From NCBI GenBank assembly GCA_024279945.1, contig JAJRRA010000080.1, positions 62,001 through 126,000 on the forward strand: a DNA stretch of 64,000 bases, written 5' to 3'. This document shows positions 1 to 10,924 of this stretch, one piece after another. Both the position numbers and the translations under genes were made by a program. The notes beneath the pieces are model-generated. The model had not been told where the DNA came from. It did no database searches and saw only the letters and a program-made list of their open reading frames with translations. Origin of the DNA: Gammaproteobacteria bacterium. Its GTDB lineage: Bacteria; Pseudomonadota; Gammaproteobacteria; Xanthomonadales; SZUA-36. Positions within the stretch are counted from its first letter, which is position 1. Each line of letters starts with the position of its first letter.

Positions 1-1524
<1,524 letters not shown>

Positions 1525-1548
1525 TGCCCGTATTCCGTCAAAAATCCA

Positions 1549-4500
1549 TTAACTGTCAGCCAGTTTTGCCGCTTCGTCAACATCGACCTGAACCAGCCGG
1601 GAGACGCCGGGCTCACTCATGGTTACACCGCTCACCTGGTGCGCCATTTCCATGGTGATTTTGTTGTGCGTTACAAACACGAATTGCACCGTATCCGACA
1701 TTTCCTTCACCATGCTGCAAAAACGGGCCACGTTGGCATCATCCAATGGTGCGTCAACCTCGTCAAGCATGCAGAATGGCGCCGGGTTCAGGCGAAAGAT
1801 GGCAAAGACAAATGAAACGGCGGTCAGCGCTTTTTCGCCACCGGACAACAGGTGCAGGTTGCTGATCCGCTTGCCGGGAGGCTGAGCCATAATACTCACA
1901 CCGGTGGTCAGCAAATCTTCCCCGGTAAGCTCCAGGTACGCGTAGCCGCCACCAAACAGGCGGGGAAACAGTTCCTGCACGCCCTTGTTTACCTTCTCGA
2001 AGGTTTCTTTGAAGCGAGTCCGTGTTTTTCGGTCAATTTTGGCGATGGCGTCTTCAAGTGTTTGCAGCGCCTTACACAGATCGTCGTTCTGTTCATCCAT
2101 GTAGTCTTTGCGCTTGCGCTCTTCCTCAAATTCCTGGATCGCCGCCAGGTTAACCGGTTCGAGCCGGGTAATTTTTATCTGTAAATTTTCCAGTTCAGAT
2201 TCCCATGCCTCCGGGTCTGCGGCCTCAGGCAAGGACTCCGCCAGTTCGTTTACGTCTGCATCCAGTTCTTCTACCTGCCGCTGGATATTACGCGCATTGA
2301 GTTGGATTTCCTGCAAGCGCAAGCGGGCGGTTTCGAGATCCTGGCGGATTTCATCAGAGTTCTGGATGGCGCGCTGGCGGTCGGCATCCTTTTCACGGTA
2401 GTCGTTTTCCAGCGCCTGAACTTTCTGACGGGCCTGGCTGAGCCGCGCCTCGGTATCGATCCGCCGTTGCAGCAGAGCTTCCAGTTCCGCGCTGTACTGC
2501 TGGCCTGGTTGCGCGGCCTTTGCAAGCTTTTCGCTGAGGCTCAGGTAACGTTGCTGTAATTGACTGATCTGGGTGTCCATCCGTTCCAGCGACTGGCGCA
2601 GCGAATCCAGGCTGGCCCGTCGGGAGCCTGCCTTCAAGGCCAGTTCGTGGCGCTTGTCCCGGGCATCACTCAGTTGACGGCGCGCCTGGTCTCGTTCCAT
2701 GATCAACTCATTGCGCCGGGCATCCAGGGCGTCTCGTTCGTCTTTCAAGGTAGCCATTTCGCCGAGCATTTTCTCCAACTCACCCCGGGCGAGGCGAACC
2801 GCTGACTCATCCGACTTAATGCGCTGCCTGAGCTCCGCAATTTCCGCGCTGATGTCCTGTTGCCGTTTCTCCATCAGCGCGATACTGGTTTGACGGCTTT
2901 CCATCTGGCCATTCACTTCACTGCGTTTACGATGCAGCGCATTGACTTCGGCCTGTACTTCGCTGATACGCACTTCCTGCTGTTGAATATCAGCTCGCGC
3001 CTGTTCGGTAACAGCAGCCAGATTTTTTGTTTCCCTTGCCAGCAGGGATATTTCCTGGTCCAGGCGGCTGATGGTTTTTTCGCGCGCCAGCATACTGTCC
3101 TGCCCGGGCTGACCGCGTGCCGCACGCACCCAGCCCTTGCCGATCCATTCACCGGAACGGGTAACGTACGATTCCAGGGTAGCTAAACCTTCTCGGGCGG
3201 ACCAGGCCTGCTCCAGGGAATCGGCTACCCGCACCCGGTTCAGCAACTCCATGATGGCATCCGGCGCATCGACCAGGGCAGCCAGGGTGCCTTGCGCCAC
3301 TTTGACCCGGCCCCGTTGATCTTCGAGAAGATCCAGGCTGGCATTTTCAAGGCTGCCCAGGGCTTCTCCATGACTTTGGCCGGGTGGTGTTACAACCGAC
3401 TGAAGCCAATGATTCAGAACCGTCTCGACGGCGATTTCCCAGCCGGCCTCGACCTCGATTAATTTCGCCAGGCGGGGCGCATCGGCAAGCCCCTGCGCGT
3501 CCAGCCAGGCTTTACCGCTGTGGTCTTCCAGCGCCGCTTCCTGCAGTGCCTGCAGGGATGCAAGACGGCCCTCGCGCGTATTGAGTTCCCGCTGCGTCTC
3601 GCGAAACTTTTCCTCAGACGAGCGCAGACTGGATCGCGCCTGAACCAGGCTGGAGCGCAATTCATCCAGATCTTGCTGTTTTTCCCGTTCTGCAGCGGCT
3701 AGTTTGACCGACTCCGCGGACAATGCATCCAGCTCATCACTCATTCCGGAGGAATCCATGGAAGCCGTTTCACCCGACAAGGACTCCAGGCGCCGGGCAG
3801 CCCGCACCAGCCCTTGATCCAGAACCTCGATGTCGGCCCGGGTGCGATCCGCCACGCGGTTGCTTTGTGTGCTTTTCAGGTGATGTTCCTCGAACTGTTT
3901 CTGCCAGGCCTGGACCGCGCTGTCGGCCTTTTCCATCATTTCAGCCGCTTTATTTTCAAGCTCCACCGCCTCCGCCAGGGCCGGTTCGACTTCGGCCAGG
4001 CCACGGGTCAGTTCTTCGACCTGCACCTTGTCCAGCCCCATGTGTTTTTCCAGGTCTCGCAGGGCTTCCTCGGTTTCCTTAAACTCCTGCTTCTGCCTTT
4101 GTTGTAATTCCCGCGCATGTTCGATGGTCTGTTCCAGGCGGGCGATTTCACTGCCCACGCTGTACAACTCACCCTGTACTTCACTCAGTGCTTCGTTACC
4201 CTGACCCGTTTCCTGATGGAGCTTTTCCAGGGCCGCCTCGCTGGCTCTCTGCCGCGAGATACTCTCTTGCAGGCTGGTTTCCTTGCGCGCCAGTTCTTGT
4301 GCGTCCCGCTCGATTTTCTTCATCAGCTTTTGCCAACGCAAAGTCATCAACCGGGACTCCAGGTCCCGTTTTTGCTGCTTGAGTTTGCGATAACGGTTGG
4401 CTGCGCCGGCCTGGCGTTTGAGCCGGTTCAGGTGTTTGCCTATTTCCTCGCGCAGGTCCGAAAGGCGGGCGAGATTATCCCGCGTATGGTTGATCCTCCG

Positions 4501-5043
4501 TTCGGTCTCCCGCCGCCGTTCCTTGTACTTGGAAATACCGGCAGCTTCTTCGAGATGGCCGCGAATTTCCTCCGGCCTGGCTTCCACGACCTCGGAAATC
4601 ATGCCCTGCTCAATGATGGAATAGCTACGGGAACCCAGGCCGGTGCCCAGCAGGAGATCGCGCACGTCTTTTCGGCGGCAGCGGCTGCCATTGAGGTAAT
4701 ACACCGAAATACCGTCACGTGAAACCTGCCGCTTGAGGGATATCTCGCTGTAACCGGCAAACTGGCCGCCGACGCGGCCCTCGGAATTATCGAAAACCAG
4801 TTCAACCGTGGCCGTACCCACCGGTTTGCGCCCCGATGAGCCGGAAAAGATGACGTCAATCATGGATGCGCCGCGCAGGACCTTGGCGGACCCTTCACCC
4901 ATCACCCAACGCACCGCATCAATGATATTGGACTTGCCACAGCCGTTTGGACCGACCACGCCGATCAGGTTGGTGGGTGCATAGAACGTGGTGGGATCCA
5001 CAAAGGACTTGAATCCCGCCATCTTGATCGAGGACAATCTCAT
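1549..5043 (-). CDS. smc: Chromosome segregation ATPase SMC
   Basis: Cytoplasmic condensin ATPase that, with ScpA and ScpB (also encoded here at 7024-8498), organises and separates chromosomes. The reading frame extends to a GTG at 5070, but family members begin with MRLxxIKxxGFKSFVDPT, which is found exactly at the ATG at 5043; I use that, giving 1164 residues, the usual length. Walker A GPNGCGKSN at residues 31-39, a long coiled coil, a central hinge around 510-660, signature LSGGEK near 1069 and Walker B CMLDEVDAP near 1091 are all present. Head of the smc-zipA-ligA set, divergent from queF. Confidence 0.97.
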   Translation of the reverse strand: MRLSSIKMAGFKSFVDPTTFYAPTNLIGVVGPNGCGKSNIIDAVRWVMGEGSAKVLRGASMIDVIFSGSSGRKPVGTATVELVFDNSEGRVGGQFAGYSEISLKRQVSRDGISVYYLNGSRCRRKDVRDLLLGTGLGSRSYSIIEQGMISEVVEARPEEIRGHLEEAAGISKYKERRRETERRINHTRDNLARLSDLREEIGKHLNRLKRQAGAANRYRKLKQQKRDLESRLMTLRWQKLMKKIERDAQELARKETSLQESISRQRASEAALEKLHQETGQGNEALSEVQGELYSVGSEIARLEQTIEHARELQQRQKQEFKETEEALRDLEKHMGLDKVQVEELTRGLAEVEPALAEAVELENKAAEMMEKADSAVQAWQKQFEEHHLKSTQSNRVADRTRADIEVLDQGLVRAARRLESLSGETASMDSSGMSDELDALSAESVKLAAAEREKQQDLDELRSSLVQARSSLRSSEEKFRETQRELNTREGRLASLQALQEAALEDHSGKAWLDAQGLADAPRLAKLIEVEAGWEIAVETVLNHWLQSVVTPPGQSHGEALGSLENASLDLLEDQRGRVKVAQGTLAALVDAPDAIMELLNRVRVADSLEQAWSAREGLATLESYVTRSGEWIGKGWVRAARGQPGQDSMLAREKTISRLDQEISLLARETKNLAAVTEQARADIQQQEVRISEVQAEVNALHRKRSEVNGQMESRQTSIALMEKRQQDISAEIAELRQRIKSDESAVRLARGELEKMLGEMATLKDERDALDARRNELIMERDQARRQLSDARDKRHELALKAGSRRASLDSLRQSLERMDTQISQLQQRYLSLSEKLAKAAQPGQQYSAELEALLQRRIDTEARLSQARQKVQALENDYREKDADRQRAIQNSDEIRQDLETARLRLQEIQLNARNIQRQVEELDADVNELAESLPEAADPEAWESELENLQIKITRLEPVNLAAIQEFEEERKRKDYMDEQNDDLCKALQTLEDAIAKIDRKTRTRFKETFEKVNKGVQELFPRLFGGGYAYLELTGEDLLTTGVSIMAQPPGKRISNLHLLSGGEKALTAVSFVFAIFRLNPAPFCMLDEVDAPLDDANVARFCSMVKEMSDTVQFVFVTHNKITMEMAHQVSGVTMSEPGVSRLVQVDVDEAAKLADS

Positions 5044-5156
5044 GGGTATCCAGATTGAGGCGCCGCGCACAACGGCATTGAAGTTTTATTCATTTGATGG
5101 CTAAACTGATTGGCTCTGATTTTTGGTTAATGTAACAGGCTATTTCCGGAGTCGCC

Positions 5157-5564
5157 ATGAGCAAGCAAGCAAGCAAAGAACTGGAGGTTTTCCCCAATCC
5201 CAAACCGTCGCGGGATTATACCATTGACATCGAGTCTCCAGAATTCACTTGTCTGTGCCCGAAAACCGGCCAGCCGGACTTTGCAACACTGAAACTGGAG
5301 TATATTCCGGACGCGTTCTGTATTGAACTTAAATCATGGAAACTCTACCTGTGGAGCTATCGCAACGAAGGTGGTTTCCATGAAGACCTGACCAATAAAA
5401 TCCTCGACGACCTGGTCGAAGTCCTCGATCCCCGCTACATCCGCCTGACCGCCATCTTCAACGTGCGCGGCGGCATTTACACCACCGTTACTGCCGAACA
5501 CCAGAGTGGTGACTGGTCGCGCGACAACCGCAGTGACAACCGGGGTCAGGTTCGCAGTACCTGA
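5157..5564 (+). CDS. queF: NADPH-dependent 7-cyano-7-deazaguanine reductase QueF (short form)
   Basis: Reduces preQ0 to preQ1 in queuosine biosynthesis. The 135-residue protein is the short, single-domain type: the family motif [13 protein letters not shown] is at about residues 60-72, with the catalytic-region cysteine (FCIELKS) just before it and a TCLCP motif at residues 31-35. The stop codon lies inside the first palindrome of the repeat element at 5542-5685, so the last few residues (after about residue 127) are encoded by repeat DNA. Divergent from smc. A GGAG-like ribosome site precedes the ATG. Confidence 0.93.
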   Translation: MSKQASKELEVFPNPKPSRDYTIDIESPEFTCLCPKTGQPDFATLKLEYIPDAFCIELKSWKLYLWSYRNEGGFHEDLTNKILDDLVEVLDPRYIRLTAIFNVRGGIYTTVTAEHQSGDWSRDNRSDNRGQVRST

Positions 5565-5685
5565 CCCCATCGAACGGGCGGAGCGGGTTATGTTACGGCA
5601 ACGCTGATCAGAATGGGCGTCAAACCAGGCTGACACCGCTTCGCGCTCCGGACTGGGGTCAGAGTAAGAAACTTACTCCGACCCC
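5542..5685. repeat. Composite palindromic repeat, copy 1 (GGGGTCAG family)
   Basis: A perfect 10-nt inverted repeat (GGGGTCAGGT at 5542-5551 against 5559-5568), an 84-nt core (5571-5654), then a 14-nt inverted repeat with one mismatch (GGGGTCAGAGTAAG at 5655-5668 against 5672-5685, loop AAA). The core is clearly homologous to the core at 10099-10183 (roughly four in five bases identical by eye). Sits between queF and the YciI gene and supplies the queF stop codon. No coding sequence is seen in it; its structure suggests a REP/MITE-like non-autonomous element. Confidence 0.85.
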
Positions 5686-5708
5686 GGCAGTGCTAGACTG
5701 GGAAGACT

Positions 5709-6011
5709 ATGTGGTACGTTATTTATTCGAAAGATCGTGAAGACAGTCTGCCGGCCCGGCTGGAGACCCGGCCCGCCCACCTGGAACGGGTCAATGCGTT
5801 GCTTGACGAAGGCCGCTTGTTGCTGGCGGGCCCCAGGCCGGCCATCGATGCGCCTGATCCCGGCCCTGCGGGTTTCCTGGGCTCCCTGATCGTTGCAGAA
5901 TTTGACTCGCTGGAAGATGCTCGCGCCTGGGCTGACGCGGACCCTTACGTTAAAGCTGGCGTTTATCAGTCGATTGAGGTGTCACCGTTCAAACGGGTGA
6001 TGCCGGTATGA
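5709..6011 (+). CDS. YciI family protein
   Basis: A 100-residue protein of the YciI family, a ferredoxin-like fold related to muconolactone isomerase; the biochemical role of most members is unknown. It begins [10 protein letters not shown] and carries the family's conserved histidine in the [10 protein letters not shown] stretch (about residue 25) and the [15 protein letters not shown] stretch near residues 76-90. It overlaps the following bolA start by four bases (ATGA), so the two are translated together. YciI next to BolA is a frequent gammaproteobacterial neighbourhood. Confidence 0.85.
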   Translation: MWYVIYSKDREDSLPARLETRPAHLERVNALLDEGRLLLAGPRPAIDAPDPGPAGFLGSLIVAEFDSLEDARAWADADPYVKAGVYQSIEVSPFKRVMPV

Positions 6012-6283
6012 CCCCTGAACAACGCCTGGCGGAGATCCAGGCACGACTGGAGGCTGAACTTTCGCCTGAATCCCTGCAAGTGGATGATGAAAGCCACTTG
6101 CACATCGGGCACGAAGGAGCCAAAAGTGGCCTCGGGCACTTCCGTGTGCTGATCGTCTCAGAGCAATTTACGGGCCTGTCCCCCATCAAGCGTCACCGCC
6201 TGGTTTACCGGATCATGGGGGAACTGATGCAGACCGACATTCATGCCCTGACCATTGAGGCCTTCACTTCCGACGAGTTTTAA
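6008..6283 (+). CDS. bolA: BolA family protein
   Basis: A 91-residue BolA/IbaG-type protein. BolA proteins pair with monothiol glutaredoxins and bind Fe-S clusters or act as stress-linked regulators. The central block with [11 protein letters not shown] (about residues 30-40), the GHFRVLIVS strand and the [11 protein letters not shown] helix with the conserved histidine are the family core. Start overlaps the upstream YciI stop. Which BolA subgroup this is cannot be settled from sequence alone. Confidence 0.88.
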   Translation: MTPEQRLAEIQARLEAELSPESLQVDDESHLHIGHEGAKSGLGHFRVLIVSEQFTGLSPIKRHRLVYRIMGELMQTDIHALTIEAFTSDEF

Positions 6284-6291
6284 CTACAACC

Positions 6292-6322
6292 GGGGTCAGA
6301 GTAAGTCCCTTACCCTGACCCC
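6292..6322. repeat. Isolated GGGGTCAG palindrome
   Basis: A 14-nt inverted repeat GGGGTCAGAGTAAG (6292-6305) against 6309-6322 with one mismatch and a 3-nt loop. It has the same arm sequence as the right-hand palindrome of the element at 5542-5685. Placed just after the bolA stop, where it could also act as a transcript-end hairpin, although no T run follows. Confidence 0.8.
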
Positions 6323-6376
6323 AGCCGACTGAAATGTTAAAATAGTGAGTTACTAATAATAAGCAAGGCCGGTCAA

Positions 6377-6997
6377 ATGAGCGAAAGAATCGAAGTCAGA
6401 CTGCAGGGGCCCAAACCCAGAGAGATCGAGCACATCGTTGCGGTGCTGGTGCGCGGCGGCCTGATTGCCTATCCCACGGATTCCGGTTACGCGCTGGGCT
6501 GGTGGCCGGCGAACAACCGCGAAGCGAGCGAGCGCGTCATTCGCTTAAGACAACTCAACCGTAACCATTACTTTACCTATTGCTGCCGAAACCTGTCGGA
6601 CATCAGCCAGTTTGCACGACTGGATAACTGGGCCCACCGCCTGGTTCGCCAACTGACACCGGGTCCCTACACTTTTATTCTTCCGGCCACCGGCAATGTG
6701 CCCAGAACCGTGCAAAAGAAACAACCCTCATCCATCGGCATCCGGATACCGAACCATGCCATTGTGCAGGCGATACTCAAAACCATAGACGAGCCCATAT
6801 TGAGTTCTTCCCTGATCCTGCCCGACATGGAAGAAGAAATTTACGATACCGAAGACCTGTTCGATGCAGTTCATGGACAGGTAGATCTGTTCGTGGATGC
6901 CGGTTACTGTCCGCTGGAACCCACTACCCTGCTCGACCTCACTGAAGGTCAGCCCCGGGTCCTGCGCCAGGGCCAGGGCGTGGTAGACTTCCAGTAA
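6377..6997 (+). CDS. yciO: Sua5/YciO/YrdC-family protein, YciO type
   Basis: A 206-residue member of the YrdC-like superfamily, whose best-known members make threonylcarbamoyl-AMP for the tRNA t6A modification; the YciO branch is less well characterised. The N-terminal pattern GGLIAYPTDSGYALGW (about residues 30-45) and the SSIGIRIPNHAI stretch (about 118-129) are typical. It follows the repeat at 6292 and precedes scpA by 27 bp, so it may head the scpA-scpB-rluB transcript, an arrangement common in gammaproteobacteria. Confidence 0.85.
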   Translation: MSERIEVRLQGPKPREIEHIVAVLVRGGLIAYPTDSGYALGWWPANNREASERVIRLRQLNRNHYFTYCCRNLSDISQFARLDNWAHRLVRQLTPGPYTFILPATGNVPRTVQKKQPSSIGIRIPNHAIVQAILKTIDEPILSSSLILPDMEEEIYDTEDLFDAVHGQVDLFVDAGYCPLEPTTLLDLTEGQPRVLRQGQGVVDFQ

Positions 6998-7023
6998 TAT
7001 TCTATTTCTGGGTTTGAACTCAT

Positions 7024-7872
7024 TTGGAAGCGGTAAACCACCAGGCCGGCGGGGCTGACAACGGCAACATCGCTGTGAATGAAGACCGGGTACAGCAGGC
7101 CGAAATGCCCTTTGCGGTGGTGCAGGGTCAGCCTTTCACGCAGTTGCCCAAAGATCTTTATATTCCACCGGAAGCGCTGGAGGTTTTTCTCGAGGCTTTC
7201 GAGGGGCCGCTGGACCTGCTGTTGTACCTGATTCGCCGCCAGAACCTGGATATCCTGGATATTCCGATCGCCGAAATCACCCGGCAGTACATGGCTTACA
7301 TCGCCCTGCTGGACGAACTTCAGTTCGAGCTGGCGGCGGAATACCTGGTGATGGCCGCCATTCTGGCCGAAATCAAGTCCCGCATGTTGCTGCCCCGTCC
7401 GGGCGGGGATGACGAGGAAGAAGAAGACCCGCGTGCAGAACTGATGCGTCGCCTGCAGGAATACGAACGCTTCAAGAAGGCTGCAGAAGACCTTGATGAC
7501 CTGCCGCGTGAGGGGCGGGACTTTGTTTTGACCGAAGCGTTCCTGGAAGACAGCAAGGTGGTCCAGGTTCCACCCGATGTGGATTTGAACGACATGCTGT
7601 CCGCCCTGCGGGACGTACTGGGCCGGGCTGAATTGTACAGCCGCCACCACATTCAGATGGAACCCTTGTCGGTGCGGGAAAGAATGACCCGGATTATCGA
7701 CCGCCTGAGCGATAATCCCTACCTGAATTTCACTCAATTCTTTACCATTGAGGAGGGGCGCAGAGGTGTTGTGGTGACCTTCATCGCCCTAATGGAACTG
7801 ACACGGGAACGGATTGTGGACCTCGTGCAGAATGACCCCCTGGGTAATATTTACGTGAAAAGCCGGAGATAA
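7024..7872 (+). CDS. scpA: Segregation and condensation protein A
   Basis: Kleisin subunit that bridges the SMC heads. 282 residues from a TTG at 7024; a more conventional start may be the in-frame ATG at 7105, which still precedes all conserved sequence (LYIPPEALEVFLEAFEGPLDLLLYLI begins soon after in two blocks). The central SRMLLPRP and acidic DDEEEEDPR segments and the C-terminal winged-helix region are typical of ScpA. It is followed by scpB five bases downstream. No convincing ribosome site marks either start. Confidence 0.92.
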   Translation: MEAVNHQAGGADNGNIAVNEDRVQQAEMPFAVVQGQPFTQLPKDLYIPPEALEVFLEAFEGPLDLLLYLIRRQNLDILDIPIAEITRQYMAYIALLDELQFELAAEYLVMAAILAEIKSRMLLPRPGGDDEEEEDPRAELMRRLQEYERFKKAAEDLDDLPREGRDFVLTEAFLEDSKVVQVPPDVDLNDMLSALRDVLGRAELYSRHHIQMEPLSVRERMTRIIDRLSDNPYLNFTQFFTIEEGRRGVVVTFIALMELTRERIVDLVQNDPLGNIYVKSRR

Positions 7873-7877
7873 AGAAC

Positions 7878-8498
7878 ATGTCCACCCTTGGTGACCAGGC
7901 GCGAACATCGCTGAAAAATATAATCGAAGCCCTTCTGCTGGCCTCGGGTGAGCCCCTGAGTATGGCGACACTGGCCTCAGTCTTCAGCGATGAGGAACGG
8001 CCCACAAATACTGAAATCGGCAAAGCTCTGGAGGAACTCGGCGCCGACTACGAAGAGCGGGGACTGGAGTTGAAAGAAGTCGCCAGCGGATTCCGCTTGC
8101 AGGTAAGGCAGGAAGTCAACCCATGGGTATCGCGGCTATGGCAGGAACGGCCGCAGCGCTATTCACGCGCGCTGCTGGAAACCCTCGCGCTCATCGCCTA
8201 TCGCCAGCCGATTACACGGGGTGACATCGAAGAGGTTCGTGGTGTCTCGGTGCGCAGCAACATCATCCGCACGCTGCAGGAACGTGAATGGATCCGTGTT
8301 ATCGGCCACCGGGATGTGCCCGGCAAACCCGCCCTGTTCGGCACAACCAAAGTTTTTCTCGATTACTTTAACCTCACCAGCCTTGACGACCTTCCCTCGC
8401 TGGCCGACATTATGGACATGGGCAACATCGAGCCCGAACTTGAACTCGAGCAGGTCGTTGAGCCCGATCCGATCGAAGACGAGGCGGCACAAGGGTGA
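7878..8498 (+). CDS. scpB: Segregation and condensation protein B
   Basis: Dimeric winged-helix partner of ScpA in the SMC complex. 206 residues; two winged-helix modules, the first with IIEALLLASGEPLS (residues 15-28) and the second with ALLETLALIAYRQPITRGDIEEVRG split around residues 95-118, the most conserved stretch of the family. The C-terminal tail is acidic. Stop overlaps the GTG start of rluB by four bases, indicating coupled translation. Confidence 0.95.
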   Translation: MSTLGDQARTSLKNIIEALLLASGEPLSMATLASVFSDEERPTNTEIGKALEELGADYEERGLELKEVASGFRLQVRQEVNPWVSRLWQERPQRYSRALLETLALIAYRQPITRGDIEEVRGVSVRSNIIRTLQEREWIRVIGHRDVPGKPALFGTTKVFLDYFNLTSLDDLPSLADIMDMGNIEPELELEQVVEPDPIEDEAAQG

Positions 8499-9367
8499 GA
8501 AAAAAACACCAGACAAGTTCTCAAGCGCCAGCGCCTGAACGCGTTCAAAAGGTGATGGCTGCAGCAGGCCTGGGGTCGCGCCGTGCCCTGGAGAAACGTA
8601 TCGGCAATGGTGAAGTGATGGTTAACAATGCCACGGCCGTACTGGGGCAAACCGTGTCCGATGGCGATACCATCACTTTTGAAGATCGCCCCTGGCGGGT
8701 GGTCAGCAAGCCTGTCGTGCATCGCAGCCTGATTTACAACAAGCCGGAAGGTGAATTGACCGCACGCTCGGATCCGAGTGATCGCTCGACCGTTTTTGAC
8801 CGCCTTCCCCCGGTCAGAAATGCCCGTTGGGTAGCGGTCGGCCGGCTGGACATCAATACCACCGGGCTGTTGCTGATGACCAGCGATGGGGAACTGGCCC
8901 ATGCGATGATGCACCCGTCAAACAAGGTCGACCGGGAATATGCCTGCAGAATTCGCGGCGAGGTCAAAGCCGAGCACCTGCAGAACCTGCGTGATGGGGT
9001 CGAGCTTGAAGACGGTCCGGCCAAATTCAGTGACATTCGCGACGCGGGTGGCAGCGGCGAAAACCACTGGTTCCATGTCACCATCCTGGAAGGGCGCAAC
9101 CGCGAAGTACGCCGCCTGTGGCAATCGCAGGGTCTCACCGTCAGCCGCCTCAAGCGGGTACGTTACGGCGCTGTGTTTCTGCCCAAGCGCCTGCGTGCCG
9201 GACACTGGTCTGAAATTACCTCCCGGGAGCATGGAATTCTGCGCGAAGACGTTGGTTTGCCGACTCTCGCCAGCAGCCTTTCGCTGCAATCCATCCGGGG
9301 CCGGGGAAACCGCAAACCCGGGGTGAAGCGAAAAATATCCAAAAAATACCGCAGGAAGAAGCGTTGA
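8495..9367 (+). CDS. rluB: 23S rRNA pseudouridine synthase RluB-type
   Basis: Makes pseudouridine in the 23S rRNA large-subunit core (position 2605 in E. coli for RluB). An N-terminal S4 RNA-binding domain (ERVQKVMAAAGLGSRR, about residues 14-29) is followed by the catalytic domain with the GRLDINTTGLLLMTSDGE block containing the catalytic aspartate (about residues 114-131). The C-terminal 25 residues are very basic. The GTG start overlaps the scpB stop, the standard scpB-rluB pairing. Confidence 0.92.
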   Translation: MRKKHQTSSQAPAPERVQKVMAAAGLGSRRALEKRIGNGEVMVNNATAVLGQTVSDGDTITFEDRPWRVVSKPVVHRSLIYNKPEGELTARSDPSDRSTVFDRLPPVRNARWVAVGRLDINTTGLLLMTSDGELAHAMMHPSNKVDREYACRIRGEVKAEHLQNLRDGVELEDGPAKFSDIRDAGGSGENHWFHVTILEGRNREVRRLWQSQGLTVSRLKRVRYGAVFLPKRLRAGHWSEITSREHGILREDVGLPTLASSLSLQSIRGRGNRKPGVKRKISKKYRRKKR

Positions 9368-9996
9368 AGCTGGACTGGCTGCAGGATCAGTGCCGCGCAT
9401 TCGTATCCGGCAGCACTGCTGCCGATGCGGCGCACGATATCAGTCATATAATGCGTGTTGTGAAGAATGTTATATATCTAACTGATATTGAACAATGTAA
9501 CTCTCTTGTAACTCTAGCTGCCGCCTGGCTGCACGATTGTGTAGCGGTAGCCAAGGACAGCCCCTTACGCGCACAGGGTTCGAGACTGGCGGCCGAGGAG
9601 GCAAATCGCTTCCTGGCAACAAAGGGCTACCCACAGGATCTGCTTGCGGAAGTTTTTCACGCCATAGAAGCCCACAGCTACACGGCCAACATCCCAATCC
9701 AGACCCTGGAAGCCGCCGTTGTCCAGGATGCTGACCGCCTGGATTCCCTCGGCGCCATCGGCATTGCACGCTGTCTGCTGGTCGGCGGTCACCTCAACCG
9801 GCCCCTGTGCCATAAGGAAGATCCGTTCTGCGATGGCCGGGAACCGGACGACGGGCAGTTCACCATCGACCACTTCTACACCAAGCTGTTCAAGCTGCCA
9901 GATACCATGAAAACCGACGCGGGCCGGAAAGAAGCCCACCGCCGGGCGGACCTGATGCAGCGCTACCTGGATGACTTGCGCAAAGAAATAACGTAG
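9364..9996 (+). CDS. HD-domain phosphohydrolase-like protein
   Basis: A 210-residue HD-superfamily protein resembling the YpgQ/YedJ group. The metal-binding residues are visible in order: AHDISH (about residues 23-28), WLHDC (about 55-59), HAIEAHSY (about 98-105) and VQDADRLD (about 119-126). Members hydrolyse phosphate esters or nucleotides; the substrate here is unknown. The TTG start overlaps the rluB stop by four bases, so it is the last gene of the scpA-scpB-rluB transcript. Confidence 0.82.
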   Translation: MKLDWLQDQCRAFVSGSTAADAAHDISHIMRVVKNVIYLTDIEQCNSLVTLAAAWLHDCVAVAKDSPLRAQGSRLAAEEANRFLATKGYPQDLLAEVFHAIEAHSYTANIPIQTLEAAVVQDADRLDSLGAIGIARCLLVGGHLNRPLCHKEDPFCDGREPDDGQFTIDHFYTKLFKLPDTMKTDAGRKEAHRRADLMQRYLDDLRKEIT

Positions 9997-10014
9997 TTGG
10001 TAAAAACCTGCTGT

Positions 10015-10266
10015 TTCCAGAGCCGGGGTCAGCCCACTTTTTCCAGAAAGCTTTCTTTTACAGCAAGGCCCTCAAAGAAAAAGTGCTCTGACCCCTGTCG
10101 AACTGGCGGAGCGGGTTCTGTTTAGGACACGCTTGGTAGGAATGGACGACAAACCAATCTGATACCGCTTCGCGCTCCGGACTGGGGTCAGAGCACTTTT
10201 TCAATTAAGGGCCTTACCGGAGAGAACAGCCTTCTTTGAAAAAGTGGGCTGACCCCGGCTCTGGAA
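10015..10266. repeat. Nested palindromic repeat, copy 2 (GGGGTCAG family)
   Basis: Two nested perfect inverted repeats. The outer arms are 29 nt (10015-10043 against 10238-10266, containing CCGGGGTCAGCCCACTTTTTC); the inner arms are 19 nt (10077-10095 against 10184-10202, GGGGTCAGAGCACTTTTTC). The 85-nt core 10099-10183 matches the core at 5571-5654. It fills most of the 340-bp gap between the HD-domain gene and the deaminase gene; I see no gene in this gap. It would fold into a very strong hairpin in RNA or single-stranded DNA. Confidence 0.9.
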
Positions 10267-10336
10267 GATAGGAGTTATGCGCCAACTGCTACAACACCGG
10301 CCCCTGCGGCGGCAGCGGATTCGAGCACCTTTTCCG

Positions 10337-10924
10337 CTACCCGTCTATACCTGCCCCCGGGTGATAAATAGCGCCTTCCTTTTTAGCATATTTTTGCAGG
10401 ACGGCTGCGGCTTCTTCTCTGAGTACGTCGGCCTGTGTCCGGATGCCGCGGTTTTCCAGCGATTGCACCCAGTTGGCGGGCTTGTCGCCCTCGTCGAAAC
10501 CGACCGCTTCGGCGTCTTCCCGGTTGGCGCCCCAGATCAGGCTGCTCACTCCCGACCAGGGCACGGCACCGAAACACATGGCGCAGGGTTCACAGGAAGT
10601 CACCAGTTGAGTCGCAGTAGCATGGCCCAGGTTCCAGTTACCGGCAGCGCTCTGGGCCAGACTGATGGCAACCATTTCGGCGTGCGCGATGGACAGTTCC
10701 GCTGTGGTTACCAGGTTGACGCCAACTGCGATCAGACGGCTGCTGTCTTCCTCGACAACGATGGCGCCGAAGGGGCCACCCGTGCTGTGGCGAACATTTT
10801 CTGCCGACAGGGCGATTGCCAGGCGCATTCTCTGCTCTGCCGTTTGAAGCGGCTCCGGCCAGTCAGCCACGAAGGATTCCAGCCAGTGCGGCAAAGCCAG
10901 TTCACAGCGGGTTTGCAGACTCAT
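10337..10924 (-). CDS. Nucleoside deaminase (CDA superfamily)
   Basis: A 195-residue zinc deaminase of the cytidine/deoxycytidylate deaminase superfamily. The zinc and proton-shuttle motif HAEMVAI is near residue 82 and the second zinc motif SCEPCAMCFGA near residues 109-119; the C-terminal part, with NREDAEAVGFDEG, resembles the guanine deaminase/TadA-like branch. The substrate cannot be assigned. The start codon overlaps the rlmB stop (ATGA), so it is the last gene of the rnr-rlmB transcript. Confidence 0.82.
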   Translation of the reverse strand: MSLQTRCELALPHWLESFVADWPEPLQTAEQRMRLAIALSAENVRHSTGGPFGAIVVEEDSSRLIAVGVNLVTTAELSIAHAEMVAISLAQSAAGNWNLGHATATQLVTSCEPCAMCFGAVPWSGVSSLIWGANREDAEAVGFDEGDKPANWVQSLENRGIRTQADVLREEAAAVLQKYAKKEGAIYHPGAGIDG

